From Acinetobacter sp. BY419 (GTDB lineage: Bacteria; Pseudomonadota; Gammaproteobacteria; Pseudomonadales; Moraxellaceae): a DNA stretch of 64,000 bases. Below are positions 39,515 to 48,699 of this stretch, one piece after another. The notes beneath the pieces are model-generated. The model ran no database searches and had not been told where the DNA came from. It saw nothing but the letters and a program-made list of their open reading frames with translations. Both the position numbers and the translations under genes were made by a program. The first letter of the stretch is position 1. Each line of letters starts with the position of its first letter. The stretch is from NCBI RefSeq assembly GCF_019038395.1, contig NZ_JAGFXZ010000011.1:22221-86220 (forward strand), read 5' to 3'.

Positions 39515-40024
39515 TTACAGTAATTTTAAAACCTGCAAACGTTGCTGAATTTCTTCACGCTGTGTTCTTTCAAACTGCAATAAATTAATTGTGAATTCTT
39601 GATGTTGATTTTTGAGTCGAATCAGATTAATCGTTGGCTCATAGGGTGGAATTTGAATGAATTGAATTTCTGTATCTACAACTAATTGAAAAGCTTTACT
39701 TACTTTTAACTTACCAATACTTCAACAAATGGTGTGAGGGTTGATCATTAAGACTTTTCGATGACCAATCCAATGCCGCACTAAAACATAACCGATCATC
39801 ACAAGTGTAAAGATATTGCCATAAGCGTCTGTGGTTTCGATTGGATGATGAATAGGGGAAATCAACCCTTCATTAAACAGCATGAGATTAAAAGACCAAT
39901 GTTGTTGCGTGGTTTTTAAATAAAAATGAAACTGATAAGTAAGATAATAGATAAGTACATATAAAACCCAAAAGCGTAAGGGCTGGTATTGAACAGACGG
40001 TATTGCACGAAATCGATCTTTCAT
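39515..40024 (-). pseudogene. Membrane protein gene interrupted by an in-frame stop
   Basis: An ATG-initiated minus-strand frame encodes 100 residues with two membrane helices (about residues 17-36 and 68-86) and stops at TGA (39722-39724) after MINPHTIC. The same frame then stays open for 68 more codons (SIGKLKVSKAFQLVVD onwards) to a TAA at 39515. The downstream part has a normal composition and ends in a charged helical segment (FERTQREEIQQRLQVLK). A single-base change therefore most likely split a gene of about 169 codons. No family was recognised; a two-helix protein with a cytosolic tail domain is all that can be said. A sequencing error is the alternative. Confidence 0.65.
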
Positions 40025-40043
40025 TGTTATTTTTCTATTTTAT

Positions 40044-40070
40044 AAAAAAAGTCAGGCAATTGCCTGACTT
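40044..40070 (-). terminator. Intrinsic terminator after rluB
   Basis: On the minus strand GTCAGGC and GCCTGAC pair around AATT and are followed by a run of T. Confidence 0.85.
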
Positions 40071-40086
40071 TTAGTTTAACGAGGGC

Positions 40087-41142
40087 TTAGAATTTTTTAA
40101 AGCCTTTATTTACGCCGTATGGACGACGTGGTGCATTTTCATCACGTTCTTCACGACGACCAAATGCTTGATCCGGACGGGTTTCACGACGAACGAACTG
40201 CGTACCATTTTGGTTTTCATTTCTGTCACGACGACCATAAGCATTGTCATCACGACGCTCGCGGCCAGTGTTATTCTGTGGCTGTTGTTCATCACTGTCA
40301 CGACGCTGCTGACGCAAGAAACCACCACGGCGTGCAGCCATCGGTTTATCCTGCATACGCTCATTACGACGTTTAGCCATACCAAATAAGCCGGTACCTT
40401 GACGTGGTTTCAATTCCACAGCTTTAGTCAGGTTGTCGATATCATTTTTATCCAGTTCAATCCAGCGACCGGTACGCAGTTCACGTGGCAGAATCACAGT
40501 ACCGTAACGGGTACGCAGTAGACGGCTGACTTTCAGGCCTTGTGATTCAAAAATACGACGTACTTCACGGTTACGCCCTTCTTTTACTACCACCTGGAAC
40601 CAGCGGTTAATCCCGTCACCACCGAGTTCAGAGAAAGATTCGAATTTCGCCGGGCCATCGTCGAGTACCACGCCTTTGATCATGTTGTTGCGAATTTGTG
40701 GCGTAACTTCACCCATCACACGAACTGCATATTCACGTTCGATTTCATTAGATGGGTGCATCAAGCGGTTGGCAAGTTCGCCATCATTTGTGAACAACAA
40801 CAGACCGCTCGAGTTAATATCCAGACGGCCAACCATCACCCAGCGATCGCCCGGAATAGCAGGCAACTGTTCAAATACAGTGGGGCGGTTTTCAGGATCG
40901 CTACGTGAGCAGATTTCGCCTTCAGGTTTGTAATAAATAATCACACGACGACGAATTTCGTCTTCAATCTGGAACGCAACTTTACGACCATCGATGCGAA
41001 GCTCATCACCTGGTTCGATTCGTTCACCCACTTGGGCAATTTGCCCGTTGACACTTACACGACCCGCAGCAATGACTTCTTCCATATAACGGCGAGAACC
41101 CAAACCAACGCGTGCAAGCACCTTTTGCAACTTTTCACTCAT
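40087..41142 (-). CDS. rluB: 23S rRNA pseudouridine(2605) synthase RluB
   Basis: A 351-residue enzyme of the RsuA/RluB family that makes pseudouridine 2605 in 23S rRNA. It has an N-terminal S4 RNA-binding domain (EKLQKVLARVGLGSRRYMEE), then the synthase domain with catalytic Asp108 in GRLDINSSGLLLF. The last 100 residues are a low-complexity tail dense in Arg, Asp, Asn, Gln and Gly (GRRDRN, RREERDEN), likely to bind RNA nonspecifically. It follows scpB on the same strand after a 41-base gap, a neighbourhood common in bacteria. Confidence 0.94.
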   Translation of the reverse strand: MSEKLQKVLARVGLGSRRYMEEVIAAGRVSVNGQIAQVGERIEPGDELRIDGRKVAFQIEDEIRRRVIIYYKPEGEICSRSDPENRPTVFEQLPAIPGDRWVMVGRLDINSSGLLLFTNDGELANRLMHPSNEIEREYAVRVMGEVTPQIRNNMIKGVVLDDGPAKFESFSELGGDGINRWFQVVVKEGRNREVRRIFESQGLKVSRLLRTRYGTVILPRELRTGRWIELDKNDIDNLTKAVELKPRQGTGLFGMAKRRNERMQDKPMAARRGGFLRQQRRDSDEQQPQNNTGRERRDDNAYGRRDRNENQNGTQFVRRETRPDQAFGRREERDENAPRRPYGVNKGFKKF

Positions 41143-41183
41143 GACAGCATAACCTTAGAAATAATTATCAACAGTTCACCTAT

Positions 41184-41774
41184 TTATGACTTCGGTGCAT
41201 TTGCATCGAGGGCCATAAAAGCTTCCTTGGCATCCTGCAGGGGAGGCAATTGGCCCAAACTATTCAGGCCAAACGCATTTAAAAATTGTGGCGTTGTCAT
41301 TAACAACGCAGGTCTTCCAGGGAGTTCACGAAATCCGGACTCTTTAATCCAGTTCCAGTCAAACAGCGTACGCAGGTTTTGACTGTTATTCGTGACACCA
41401 CGAATCTGTTCAATATCCGCTCGAGTCACGGGCTGGTGATAAGCAATCACTGCAAGCGTCTCTAGTAAAGAAGGCGACAAGCGAGCCGGTCGCTCAGGCC
41501 AAGTCTGTGCAATAATATTACGATATTTTGCACGCACTTGAAAACGATAACCTTGTGCTGTTTCAATCAGTTCTATCGAACGGCCATGCATCAGCATGGA
41601 AAGTTGTTGTAAATACTGACGTAATTCCTGCTTGCTATAACGATCCTGAAAAGCTTCTTTCAGACGAGCTAAGGAAACCGCAGAGTCACTGGCAAAAATA
41701 ATGGCTTCAAGCTGCATCAGGACTTCATGCAAATTGTCTTCTGTAGATAACAGCGTATTTTGATCGAGTGTCAT
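41184..41774 (-). CDS. scpB: Segregation and condensation protein B
   Basis: A 196-residue kleisin-associated protein with two winged-helix domains (EAIIFASDSAVSLARLKEAF; SLLETLAVIAYHQPVTRADIEQIRGV). ScpB dimers bind ScpA and complete the SMC condensin complex. The ATG overlaps the scpA stop by four bases, implying coupled translation at fixed stoichiometry. Confidence 0.95.
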   Translation of the reverse strand: MTLDQNTLLSTEDNLHEVLMQLEAIIFASDSAVSLARLKEAFQDRYSKQELRQYLQQLSMLMHGRSIELIETAQGYRFQVRAKYRNIIAQTWPERPARLSPSLLETLAVIAYHQPVTRADIEQIRGVTNNSQNLRTLFDWNWIKESGFRELPGRPALLMTTPQFLNAFGLNSLGQLPPLQDAKEAFMALDANAPKS

Positions 41775-42565
41775 TGACTGGCTCCTTGAATTGCGAGCGG
41801 GGCTTCAATACCTGTAGCAATAATCTGAATTTTTTGTTGCCGGGTCAGTTCCAGCACTGCCATAAAGGTCACTACCATGCCCATGCGGCCTTGGCCCGGT
41901 TTTAATAATTCCTTGAAACTGAGTACTTTGCCAGTTTCAATACAACTTTCAATATAGGCAATGCGTTCTTCCAGCAGTACCGGTTCTTGTTGCACCTGAT
42001 GAATCACGGGTTCTGGACGGTTAAATATGCAAAGCAAGGCATCACGCAGTAAATCGCTTGAATAGCCTTCATTCGGCTGCTGGATTTCACCCAGACTGAC
42101 ATTGGTGGTAAAAGTGTCGCGTTCCAGAATTGGCATCTGGCCCAGACGTTCCGCTGCCTGTTTAATTCTTAAATAATTTTCTAAACGGTCAATCAGTTCT
42201 TGTTTTGGATCCTGTTCAATTGCAGCCAGGCTTTTCGGTTTCGGTAACAGTAAACGCGATTTCAGATCTGCCAGTAAAGCCGCCATCACCATATAGTCGG
42301 CCGTCAGCTCGATATTCAGGGATTTCATCGCGTCCATATAGGACAAATATTGCGCTGCAATCGGTGCGATATCGACCTGCAACAGATCAAAGCCATTTTT
42401 TTGAATCAGGTAAATTAAAAAGTCGAGTGGGCCTTCAAAATGTTCTAATAAAATTTCAAATGCCGCTGGAGGAATGTACAGATCCTCTGGAATTGTATCC
42501 TGCCATTCATCCAGAACCCGAATGTGCGGAGCAGATTCCATAGTGTTATGGATAATTTGAGTCAT
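41771..42565 (-). CDS. scpA: Segregation and condensation protein A (kleisin)
   Basis: A 264-residue kleisin that bridges the SMC heads. The N-terminal domain has the family core LEHFEGPLDFLIYLIQKNGFDLLQVDIAPIA; the C-terminal winged helix is near GRMGMVVTFMAVLELTRQQKI. An internal ATG at codon 9 could also be used. Its SMC partner is encoded at 13964-17416. Confidence 0.95.
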   Translation of the reverse strand: MTQIIHNTMESAPHIRVLDEWQDTIPEDLYIPPAAFEILLEHFEGPLDFLIYLIQKNGFDLLQVDIAPIAAQYLSYMDAMKSLNIELTADYMVMAALLADLKSRLLLPKPKSLAAIEQDPKQELIDRLENYLRIKQAAERLGQMPILERDTFTTNVSLGEIQQPNEGYSSDLLRDALLCIFNRPEPVIHQVQQEPVLLEERIAYIESCIETGKVLSFKELLKPGQGRMGMVVTFMAVLELTRQQKIQIIATGIEAPLAIQGASQ

Positions 42566-43079
42566 TACAATTATAGGCCACGCGAATTTTCAAAGGCATG
42601 CAAAGGCTTGATTTTCGGTATCTGATCGAAAGAAAAGCACAGGATTAAGCGTTATCATTGTACTGGAAAAGTAACCTTAAATAAATTAAATAAGCGGCCA
42701 AAGCCATAAAAACTTAAAAAAATAATGGAATTTATCGGTTAATTAAAAATAGTACCTTAAAAAACAGCAGAATAAAGCAGGAAATACTTCAGGAATCTTC
42801 GTGTTATGTTTTGTCTGATGATCAAGCGTGTTGGGTAGATGAATGTCAGTTAATTCGTTTGAAAAGCTCGCTAAACATAGCGAGTCTTATCAGAAGGTGA
42901 AATAAGTTAACGGCAGGTGTTAAGTGATTTACAAACGGATTTCCCATTAAAAAACATAAAATTAATAAATATTAATAGGTATTAATAAAATATTTCCCTA
43001 TAATTTTTGGTCAAAAAAAACGCTATACTTCTGAAAAATAGTCAAGAATCACAAAAATTATTAAAAAGGTGAATTAAAC
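42566..43079. other. Intergenic region upstream of scpA and the next gene
   Basis: About 510 AT-rich bases between divergent genes. It contains a perfect hairpin CTCGCTA/TAGCGAG (42867-42884, loop AACA) without a T run, and three ATTAATA repeats near 42961-42987 just before the next gene. No coding sequence was supported. The promoters of both flanking genes must lie here. Confidence 0.5.
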
Positions 43080-43559
43080 ATGCCACTTATTTTGCTTGTT
43101 ATTGGAGTGATCGCACTCGGGGGCTTTTGGGCTTATCCAAAATATCAGATTATGCAGCTTGAAGATGAAGCACGCACGGGGCTGAAATCAGGTGGATTTT
43201 CAGCTTTTGTGGAACGAGCCCGACCTGTCATGACTGCCATGAAAATGGATTTTAGTGTGCTGGATCAATATCCCAATATCCGTTTTTACATGCGGCATAT
43301 GGTATATGAGGGAGACCAGATGGATGACCGGATTAAACTGGACATGCAGGCTATGTCTTGTGAGTCGATCAATTCATTTAAAGTCATGGAACCCAAGGCA
43401 CGGACGGCTATGTTGAATGTACTGGAAGATGATCAGATTATTTTTCATGTATATCTGAAAAATAAACTGGGTGAAGAACTTATGCATCATGAACAGAAGC
43501 TATCCCAGTGTCCAAACTTCATGACGGTTCGTCATTATGAACGTGCTTCAGATTCTTAA
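43080..43559 (+). CDS. Hypothetical single-pass membrane protein
   Basis: A 159-residue protein with an N-terminal membrane helix (about residues 2-19, LILLVIGVIALGGFWAYP) and a soluble domain likely facing the periplasm. There are two Cys residues (SCES and SQCPN) about 55 residues apart, which could form a disulfide. The family was not recognised. A ribosome site AAAAAGG precedes the ATG. It is a short gene in its own AT-rich surroundings, with no functional clue from its neighbours. Confidence 0.65.
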   Translation: MPLILLVIGVIALGGFWAYPKYQIMQLEDEARTGLKSGGFSAFVERARPVMTAMKMDFSVLDQYPNIRFYMRHMVYEGDQMDDRIKLDMQAMSCESINSFKVMEPKARTAMLNVLEDDQIIFHVYLKNKLGEELMHHEQKLSQCPNFMTVRHYERASDS

Positions 43560-43641
43560 ACTGTTTTTGGCAACAACCGCATACCGCTCGAATTGCAAAG
43601 AATAGGCATATAACATCAAACCATTTGCTGTTTTAATATTC

Positions 43642-43926
43642 TCAGGGTGATGAATGATTTTGTTGCTTGTCCGCAAACTCAATGAGGCGCTGGCAAGTCT
43701 CTGCCAGACATACGTTCTGCTTCGAATAGATCTGTAACAGCTGTCTAAGCAGACTTAGCTTCAGGAAAAATTGGTATTCCGTATGGTCAATGTCCAGAAT
43801 GAGATTGGCAGAAGGATGTGCTTTAACCATGACCACCTGAGATTGCAGCGTCCAGGGAATTTCTGCATAGATCAGATCCTGTGCAGAAAATTCCTGCTGA
43901 TTTAGCAGGAGATAAAATAAATCCAT
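43642..43926 (-). CDS. Hypothetical protein, 94 residues
   Basis: A small, probably cytoplasmic protein without membrane helices, mostly hydrophobic and helical in its C-terminal half (FFLKLSLLRQLLQIYSKQ). It has two Cys residues near the end (VCLAETCQRL). The family is not recognised. It lies 45 bases upstream of, and on the same strand as, the YciO/TsaC-type gene read next, so their expression may be linked. Confidence 0.55.
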   Translation of the reverse strand: MDLFYLLLNQQEFSAQDLIYAEIPWTLQSQVVMVKAHPSANLILDIDHTEYQFFLKLSLLRQLLQIYSKQNVCLAETCQRLIEFADKQQNHSSP

Positions 43927-43971
43927 TCATTCTGACTCCTTTAATTTTTGTGGAAAATTCTCAGGCGGCAT

Positions 43972-44589
43972 TTATTCAAAGGCGCTGACATCTCCCATAC
44001 CACGACGAAGCACTTCAGGATGATCACCCGATAAATCTACAATAGAAGTCGTGCTTAGAGTTCCTAAACCGCTATCTATAAAAACATCAATGCGTTTACC
44101 CAGTTGCATTTCAATGTCATAAGGATCATCGAGTGGATCGCTCTGACCCGGTAAAATCAGGGTAGAGGTCAATAATGGCTCACCAAGTTCCTTAAGCAGC
44201 ATTTGACACACTGGATTATTCGGAATACGTAGACCAATGGTTTTCTTTTTGGGGTGCATCAAGCGTTTAGGAACTTCACTGGTGGCAGGTAGAATAAAAG
44301 TGGTGATGGCCGGGGTATTGTTTTTCAGCAGACGATACATGGCATTGTCGACTTTGGCATAGGTGGCAATATCGGATAAATCACAACACAAAATCGCATA
44401 TTGATGCTTTGGCCCTAGACCACGAATTTGCGCAATCCGCTCCATGGCACTCTTGTTACCAATCTGGCAACCAATCGCATAGGCAGCATCAGTAGGATAG
44501 ACCACGACATCACCCGCACGGATACGTTCCACTGCCTGACTGATTAAGCGGGGTTGCGGATTATCGGGATGTACGCGTAAATGCAGCAT
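43972..44589 (-). CDS. yciO: YrdC/Sua5-domain protein, YciO-like (threonylcarbamoyl-AMP synthase family)
   Basis: A 205-residue protein consisting of a YrdC domain. Motifs include the N-terminal VVYPTDAAYAIGCQIGNKSAMERI, KKKTIGLRIPNNPVCQML and the PLLTSTLILPG segment. The family makes threonylcarbamoyl-AMP for the tRNA t6A modification. The opening HPDNPQPRLISQAVERI resembles YciO more than TsaC, and YciO's own role is less certain. ATG at 44589 is chosen to match this N-terminus. Confidence 0.88.
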   Translation of the reverse strand: MLHLRVHPDNPQPRLISQAVERIRAGDVVVYPTDAAYAIGCQIGNKSAMERIAQIRGLGPKHQYAILCCDLSDIATYAKVDNAMYRLLKNNTPAITTFILPATSEVPKRLMHPKKKTIGLRIPNNPVCQMLLKELGEPLLTSTLILPGQSDPLDDPYDIEMQLGKRIDVFIDSGLGTLSTTSIVDLSGDHPEVLRRGMGDVSAFE

Positions 44590-44676
44590 AGAGGCTACTC
44601 CAAGCTTGGACTGATGGCATATTATGTGGTGCTCAAGCAATGTCTGACAATCATAAAAAAGGTATATTTGTGTAAT

Positions 44677-45378
44677 TTAATCAAGCATTTCACGTAAAAA
44701 TTCATCAGATTGTAAACTTTTGCCACCTCTGGTACAGATACAGATACATTGGATAAATCGGGCTGCATCACGCGGCAGTTTGGCTGTACCGTTAAAATAG
44801 GCCTGCACTTGGGCATAGACATTGTTTTTAAAGCTTGCGCCATCCCCGCCGTCGCCAGTCAGGTTGTCTAAAGACACCCGGAATTTACGGCCAAAGGCCT
44901 GGGCAAACATCCATTCAATCGCCTGTGGTTTGATTTCCACCTGTTCAAATAAAGCCTGCTGTTCACGGGTACGCCCATCCGGCGCATACCAGTAGCCGAG
45001 ATCAGGCAGCAGACGGCGTTTGTCTCCGGCAATGGTCCAGTGGCTAATTTCATGCAGGGCACTATTGAAGAAACCGTGTGCAAACTGGATCCGGGCAGGG
45101 CTGTCTATGCTTGCAGGGAAATATTCTGGTTCAAATTCACCACGCACTAAAGTGACATTCAGATGGGAAAACCAATGCTTAAAGTGTAAGATGAGCCAGT
45201 TAACTTGCTTGGCTTCTGATGATAAATTCGGCCATGCTAAGAGTTGCACTTGCTGTGTTGAACTGTCAGAATCAGAACTAGAAAGTGTGCTAACGAGTGA
45301 TGAAATATTCACTTCTGTTTGCGGCTGCAACAGATGCATATCTTGTTTTACCCAAATGGTCTGTCGAAATAAGTGCAA
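44677..45378 (-). CDS. epmC: Elongation factor P hydroxylase
   Basis: A 233-residue protein whose central and C-terminal parts match EpmC (YfcM), the enzyme that hydroxylates the modified lysine of EF-P. The metal-binding segment is FAHGFFNSALHEISHWTIAGDKRRLLPD, with His-Glu-x-x-x-His, followed by YWYAPDGRT. It is some 50 residues longer than the E. coli protein. The excess is at the N-terminus, including a Ser/Asp-rich stretch (residues 29-42, LVSTLSSSDSDSST), and a later ATG (45339) may be the real start. EF-P and EpmA/EpmB genes are not in the window. Confidence 0.9.
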   Translation of the reverse strand: MHLFRQTIWVKQDMHLLQPQTEVNISSLVSTLSSSDSDSSTQQVQLLAWPNLSSEAKQVNWLILHFKHWFSHLNVTLVRGEFEPEYFPASIDSPARIQFAHGFFNSALHEISHWTIAGDKRRLLPDLGYWYAPDGRTREQQALFEQVEIKPQAIEWMFAQAFGRKFRVSLDNLTGDGGDGASFKNNVYAQVQAYFNGTAKLPRDAARFIQCICICTRGGKSLQSDEFLREMLD

Positions 45379-45436
45379 AATTGTATCTTAATCTTTGACA
45401 GAGTACTCATGAATTTGTAGAATTGCCGCCTTAATT

Positions 45437-45994
45437 ATGTCAGCAAATACCTTTCCGGCACAGATTGAGCCGTTTAAATGGGCTGAACAAGGCTATAAAT
45501 GGTCAGGTCAACTGCCATTGTCTCGCTTTGTTCGTATTGCTCGTGAAGCTGTTGGATCAATTGATGATCAATTGATTAACATAGACTGTAAGCTATCAAT
45601 GGATGCCTATCATCGTATTGCATGGCTAGATGGTCACGTTGAAACAAAAGTTCCTATGGAATGCCAGCGTTGTCTGGAAACTGTAGTAATTGAACTGGTT
45701 TCATCGTTCCACTTAGCGCTTGTAGATGATGAGTCACTGATAGAGCGCTTGGATGAGGATGCTGATTTCATCGTCCTAGGTGAAAGTGAAGCAACCACCA
45801 AAGGTAGCATTGATGCGCCTGCGTCGGCTGATTTACTCGCGCTGATAGAAGATGAGCTGTTATTGTTGATGCCGTTGTCGCCTAAACATGAATTTTGCGA
45901 ACATAAGCATCAACCTGCCATTGAAGAAGTAGTTGAAGAGAAACGGGATAATCCGTTTGGAGCTTTGGCTGCTTTGAAGGGTAAACTTAACTAA
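45437..45994 (+). CDS. yceD: YceD/DUF177 family protein
   Basis: A 185-residue protein of the YceD (DUF177) family, adjacent to rpmF as in most bacteria. Family features are a Cys-x-x-Cys-like site (MECQRCLE), the acidic segment LDEDADFIVLGE, and the late LPLSPKHEFCEH. It has been linked to rRNA or ribosome accumulation in plants and E. coli, but its activity is not known. rpmF begins 77 bases downstream. Confidence 0.92.
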   Translation: MSANTFPAQIEPFKWAEQGYKWSGQLPLSRFVRIAREAVGSIDDQLINIDCKLSMDAYHRIAWLDGHVETKVPMECQRCLETVVIELVSSFHLALVDDESLIERLDEDADFIVLGESEATTKGSIDAPASADLLALIEDELLLLMPLSPKHEFCEHKHQPAIEEVVEEKRDNPFGALAALKGKLN

Positions 45995-46071
45995 TTTTTG
46001 TGTTATACTCTTGTGTATAAGACAATCGAATTTGTTCTGATCCATTTTTTCGATCTTTGTAAGGAGCCATC

Positions 46072-46254
46072 ATGGCCGTTCAGCAAAACCGTAAAAGTCG
46101 CTCTCGCCGTGACATGCGCCGTTCACATGACGCTTTAACCGAGAATGCATTAACTGTAGACCAAGCTACTGGCGAGACTCACCGTCGTCACCATGTATCT
46201 AAAGATGGTATCTACCGTGGTCGTCAATTATTCGCTAAAGCATCTGCTGAATAA
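46072..46254 (+). CDS. rpmF: 50S ribosomal protein L32
   Basis: A 60-residue basic protein, [20 protein letters not shown] at the start, exactly as in bacterial L32. The gene is preceded by AAGGAG and followed by a strong terminator. It lies between yceD and the fab genes, the classic order. Confidence 0.97.
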   Translation: MAVQQNRKSRSRRDMRRSHDALTENALTVDQATGETHRRHHVSKDGIYRGRQLFAKASAE

Positions 46255-46286
46255 TTGGTGATGTATTAAGCGTCAAGCTTAGTAGA

Positions 46287-46318
46287 AAAAATGGGAGCAT
46301 TTAGCTCCCTTTTTTTTG
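46287..46318 (+). terminator. Intrinsic terminator after rpmF
   Basis: GGGAGC pairs with GCTCCC around loop ATTTA, followed by eight or more T. Confidence 0.93.
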
Positions 46319-46476
46319 TCCTTGATTTTAGGGGTATCGGTTTTTTGTTGTATTTGGCAATTACCGCCAGCAAAATTACATGCTAAATTGCGCTCCACAA
46401 TGATTTAGGTGGTCTTATTGGTCAGTCTTCTTGTCAAGACTAAAGACGTACACCTCTTGAATGAAAGGATTTTATT

Positions 46477-47463
46477 ATGTCTGCTACACCACTCGAACAA
46501 GCAGCACCAGCGACGAAAACTGCATTTGTGTTTCCGGGTCAGGGTTCACAAAAAGCCGGTATGTTGGCTGAACTTGCAGAACAGTTTGCCAGTATTCGCG
46601 AGACATTTGCAGAAGCGTCTGAAGCCGTCGGTTTTGATCTGTGGCAGATTGCGCAAACTGGCGAAAACTTAAATCAAACCGAATTTACCCAGCCGGTATT
46701 ACTGACTGCAAGCATTGCCTTGTGGCGCGTCTGGCTGGAAGCTGGCGGTGTAGCACCGAAATATCTCGCAGGCCATTCACTGGGTGAATACAGTGCTCTG
46801 GTCGCATCGGGTGCTTTAAGCTTGGGTGATGCTGCAAAGCTGGTGAACCTGCGTGGTAAACTGATGCAGACTGCAGTACCTCAGGGTGTAGGCTCAATGG
46901 CTGCCATTTTGGGTCTGGATGATGCCAAAGTGATTGAGCTGTGTACACAAGCAACTGAATCAGGTGAAGGTTCTGTTGAAGCAGCGAACTACAATGCGCA
47001 AGGGCAGGTTGTGGTGGCAGGCAATAAAGATCGCGTTGAAGCGGTGATGGCACTGGCCAAAGAAAATGGCGGCAAAGCCATTGCACTGCCAGTATCGGTT
47101 CCATCGCACTGTTCATTAATGAAACCTGCCGCTGAACAGTTTGCTCCAGCATTGGAACAAACCGCCATTGAGCTGCCACGTATTCCTGTATTACAAAATG
47201 TGAGCGCGCAGGCAGCAAGCAATGTAGATGAATTGCGTCAGGCTTTGACCGCGCAACTTTATGAGTCGGTACAATGGACCAAAACCTTGCAATTCCTTCA
47301 AGATGAAGGCGTTGAGTACATCGTAGAATGTGGTCCGGGTAATGTATTGACCAACTTGGCGAAACGCTTGCCGAATATTCAAAAAGCACTTCCACTGGAC
47401 AGTCAGTCCCGTCTGGAAGATGCATTAAATACCGTATTGGCGGCAGAAGGGAAAATTGCATGA
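46477..47463 (+). CDS. fabD: Malonyl-CoA-ACP transacylase
   Basis: A 328-residue enzyme that loads malonyl groups onto acyl carrier protein. The nucleophile is the Ser in GHSLGEYSALVASG, the catalytic His is in VSVPSHCSLM, and the N-terminal FVFPGQGSQKAGM is diagnostic. The family also has the C-terminal VECGPGNVLTNLAKR. The stop overlaps the fabG start (ATGA), implying coupling. Confidence 0.97.
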   Translation: MSATPLEQAAPATKTAFVFPGQGSQKAGMLAELAEQFASIRETFAEASEAVGFDLWQIAQTGENLNQTEFTQPVLLTASIALWRVWLEAGGVAPKYLAGHSLGEYSALVASGALSLGDAAKLVNLRGKLMQTAVPQGVGSMAAILGLDDAKVIELCTQATESGEGSVEAANYNAQGQVVVAGNKDRVEAVMALAKENGGKAIALPVSVPSHCSLMKPAAEQFAPALEQTAIELPRIPVLQNVSAQAASNVDELRQALTAQLYESVQWTKTLQFLQDEGVEYIVECGPGNVLTNLAKRLPNIQKALPLDSQSRLEDALNTVLAAEGKIA

Positions 47464-48194
47464 CACAGGAACGTAAAGTTGCCCTAGTAACAGGTGCAAG
47501 TCGTGGTATTGGTGCTGCGATCGCACAACAATTAATTCAGGACGGTTATTTTGTCGTAGGTACGGCGACTTCCGATGCAGGTGCGGAAAAATTATCTGCA
47601 CAGTTTGCTGAAAATGGTGCAGGTAAAGTACTAGACGTTCGGGATGGCGCTGCGATTGATGCACTGGTGACAGACATCGAACAGAACTTTGGCCCAGTTC
47701 TTGTATTGGTCAATAATGCCGGTATTACCAAAGACAATCTGCTATTGCGTATGTCTGAAGATGACTGGGATGATATTTTAAATATTCACCTGAAAGCGGT
47801 ATACCGTCTGTCCAAGCGTGTGCTGAAAGGCATGACCAAGGCGCGTTTTGGTCGCATCATCAACATCAGTTCGGTGGTGGCACACTTTGCCAACCCGGGT
47901 CAGGCCAACTATTCTGCTGCCAAAGCCGGTATTGAAGCATTTGGTCGTAGCCTAGCGAAAGAAATGGGTAGCCGTCAGATTACTGTCAACTCGGTTGCAC
48001 CAGGCTTTATTGCAACTGAAATGACGGAACAGTTAAGCGAAGAGATTCGCAAAAAAATGACTGAGCAGGTGGCGTTAAACCGTTTGGGTGATCCGCAGGA
48101 TGTCGCAAATGCCGTAAGTTTCCTGGCTTCAGATAAAGCCAGTTACATTACTGGTACAGTTATGCATGTAAATGGGGGCTTATACATGAGCTAA
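47460..48194 (+). CDS. fabG: 3-oxoacyl-ACP reductase
   Basis: A 244-residue short-chain dehydrogenase that reduces 3-oxoacyl-ACP with NADPH. The cofactor loop is [13 protein letters not shown], the catalytic Ser is in [14 protein letters not shown], and the Tyr-x-x-x-Lys pair is in [10 protein letters not shown]-terminal [16 protein letters not shown] completes the family pattern. It lies between fabD and acpP. Confidence 0.97.
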   Translation: MTQERKVALVTGASRGIGAAIAQQLIQDGYFVVGTATSDAGAEKLSAQFAENGAGKVLDVRDGAAIDALVTDIEQNFGPVLVLVNNAGITKDNLLLRMSEDDWDDILNIHLKAVYRLSKRVLKGMTKARFGRIINISSVVAHFANPGQANYSAAKAGIEAFGRSLAKEMGSRQITVNSVAPGFIATEMTEQLSEEIRKKMTEQVALNRLGDPQDVANAVSFLASDKASYITGTVMHVNGGLYMS

Positions 48195-48277
48195 GCTCAA
48201 GTATAAACTTTCCAAATTTTTTAGATTCAATTAAACTAACGGCATTAAAAACGCCACAAGCAATGAGGAGAATTCCT

Positions 48278-48514
48278 GTGAGCGATATCGAACAACGTGT
48301 TAAGCAAGCAGTTGCAGAACAACTTGGTATCAAAATCGAAGAGATTAAAAACGAAGCGTCTTTCATGGATGACTTAGGTGCAGATTCTCTCGATCTAGTT
48401 GAACTTGTTATGTCTTTCGAAAATGATTTCGACATCACTATTCCTGATGAAGATTCTAACGAAATCACAACTGTTCAATCTGCAATTGATTATGTTTCTA
48501 AGAAACTTGGTTAA
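48278..48514 (+). CDS. acpP: Acyl carrier protein
   Basis: A 78-residue acidic carrier protein. The 4'-phosphopantetheine attachment Ser is in [14 protein letters not shown]. The start is GTG at 48278, with GAGGAG seven bases upstream; this gives the standard N-terminus [12 protein letters not shown] preceding in-frame ATG overlaps the ribosome site and is unlikely. It ends at a terminator. Confidence 0.95.
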   Translation: MSDIEQRVKQAVAEQLGIKIEEIKNEASFMDDLGADSLDLVELVMSFENDFDITIPDEDSNEITTVQSAIDYVSKKLG

Positions 48515-48540
48515 TCGCCGATTTCAGCTTTGCTGAGCAT

Positions 48541-48568
48541 AAAAGACCACCGTTAAGGTGGTTTTTTT
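48541..48568 (+). terminator. Intrinsic terminator after acpP
   Basis: ACCACC pairs with GGTGGT around loop GTTAA, with seven T following. Confidence 0.92.
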
Positions 48569-48699
48569 GTGCCGGTTTGCAGCAATAATCCGGGTTTTAC
48601 AATCCATTACCTTTCTGTCACCAATGACTAACTATGCTTGGCTATTTTTATTATAAAAATAGGAGTGATGTGACATTAACAACAAGAATGGAGTCCAAT

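Noticed and set aside
40119..40389. His-rich plus-strand frames opposite the rluB tail
   Set aside because: The His/Asp pattern is the complement of the repetitive Arg-rich RluB tail, not a metal-binding protein.
44590..44640. Upstream start for the YciO-like gene
   Set aside because: The extra 17 residues are unlike the family and lack a ribosome site; the ATG at 44589 matches YciO.
46685..47461. 258-codon minus-strand frame inside fabD
   Set aside because: Fully antisense to fabD, with His/Pro-rich sequence of no known family.
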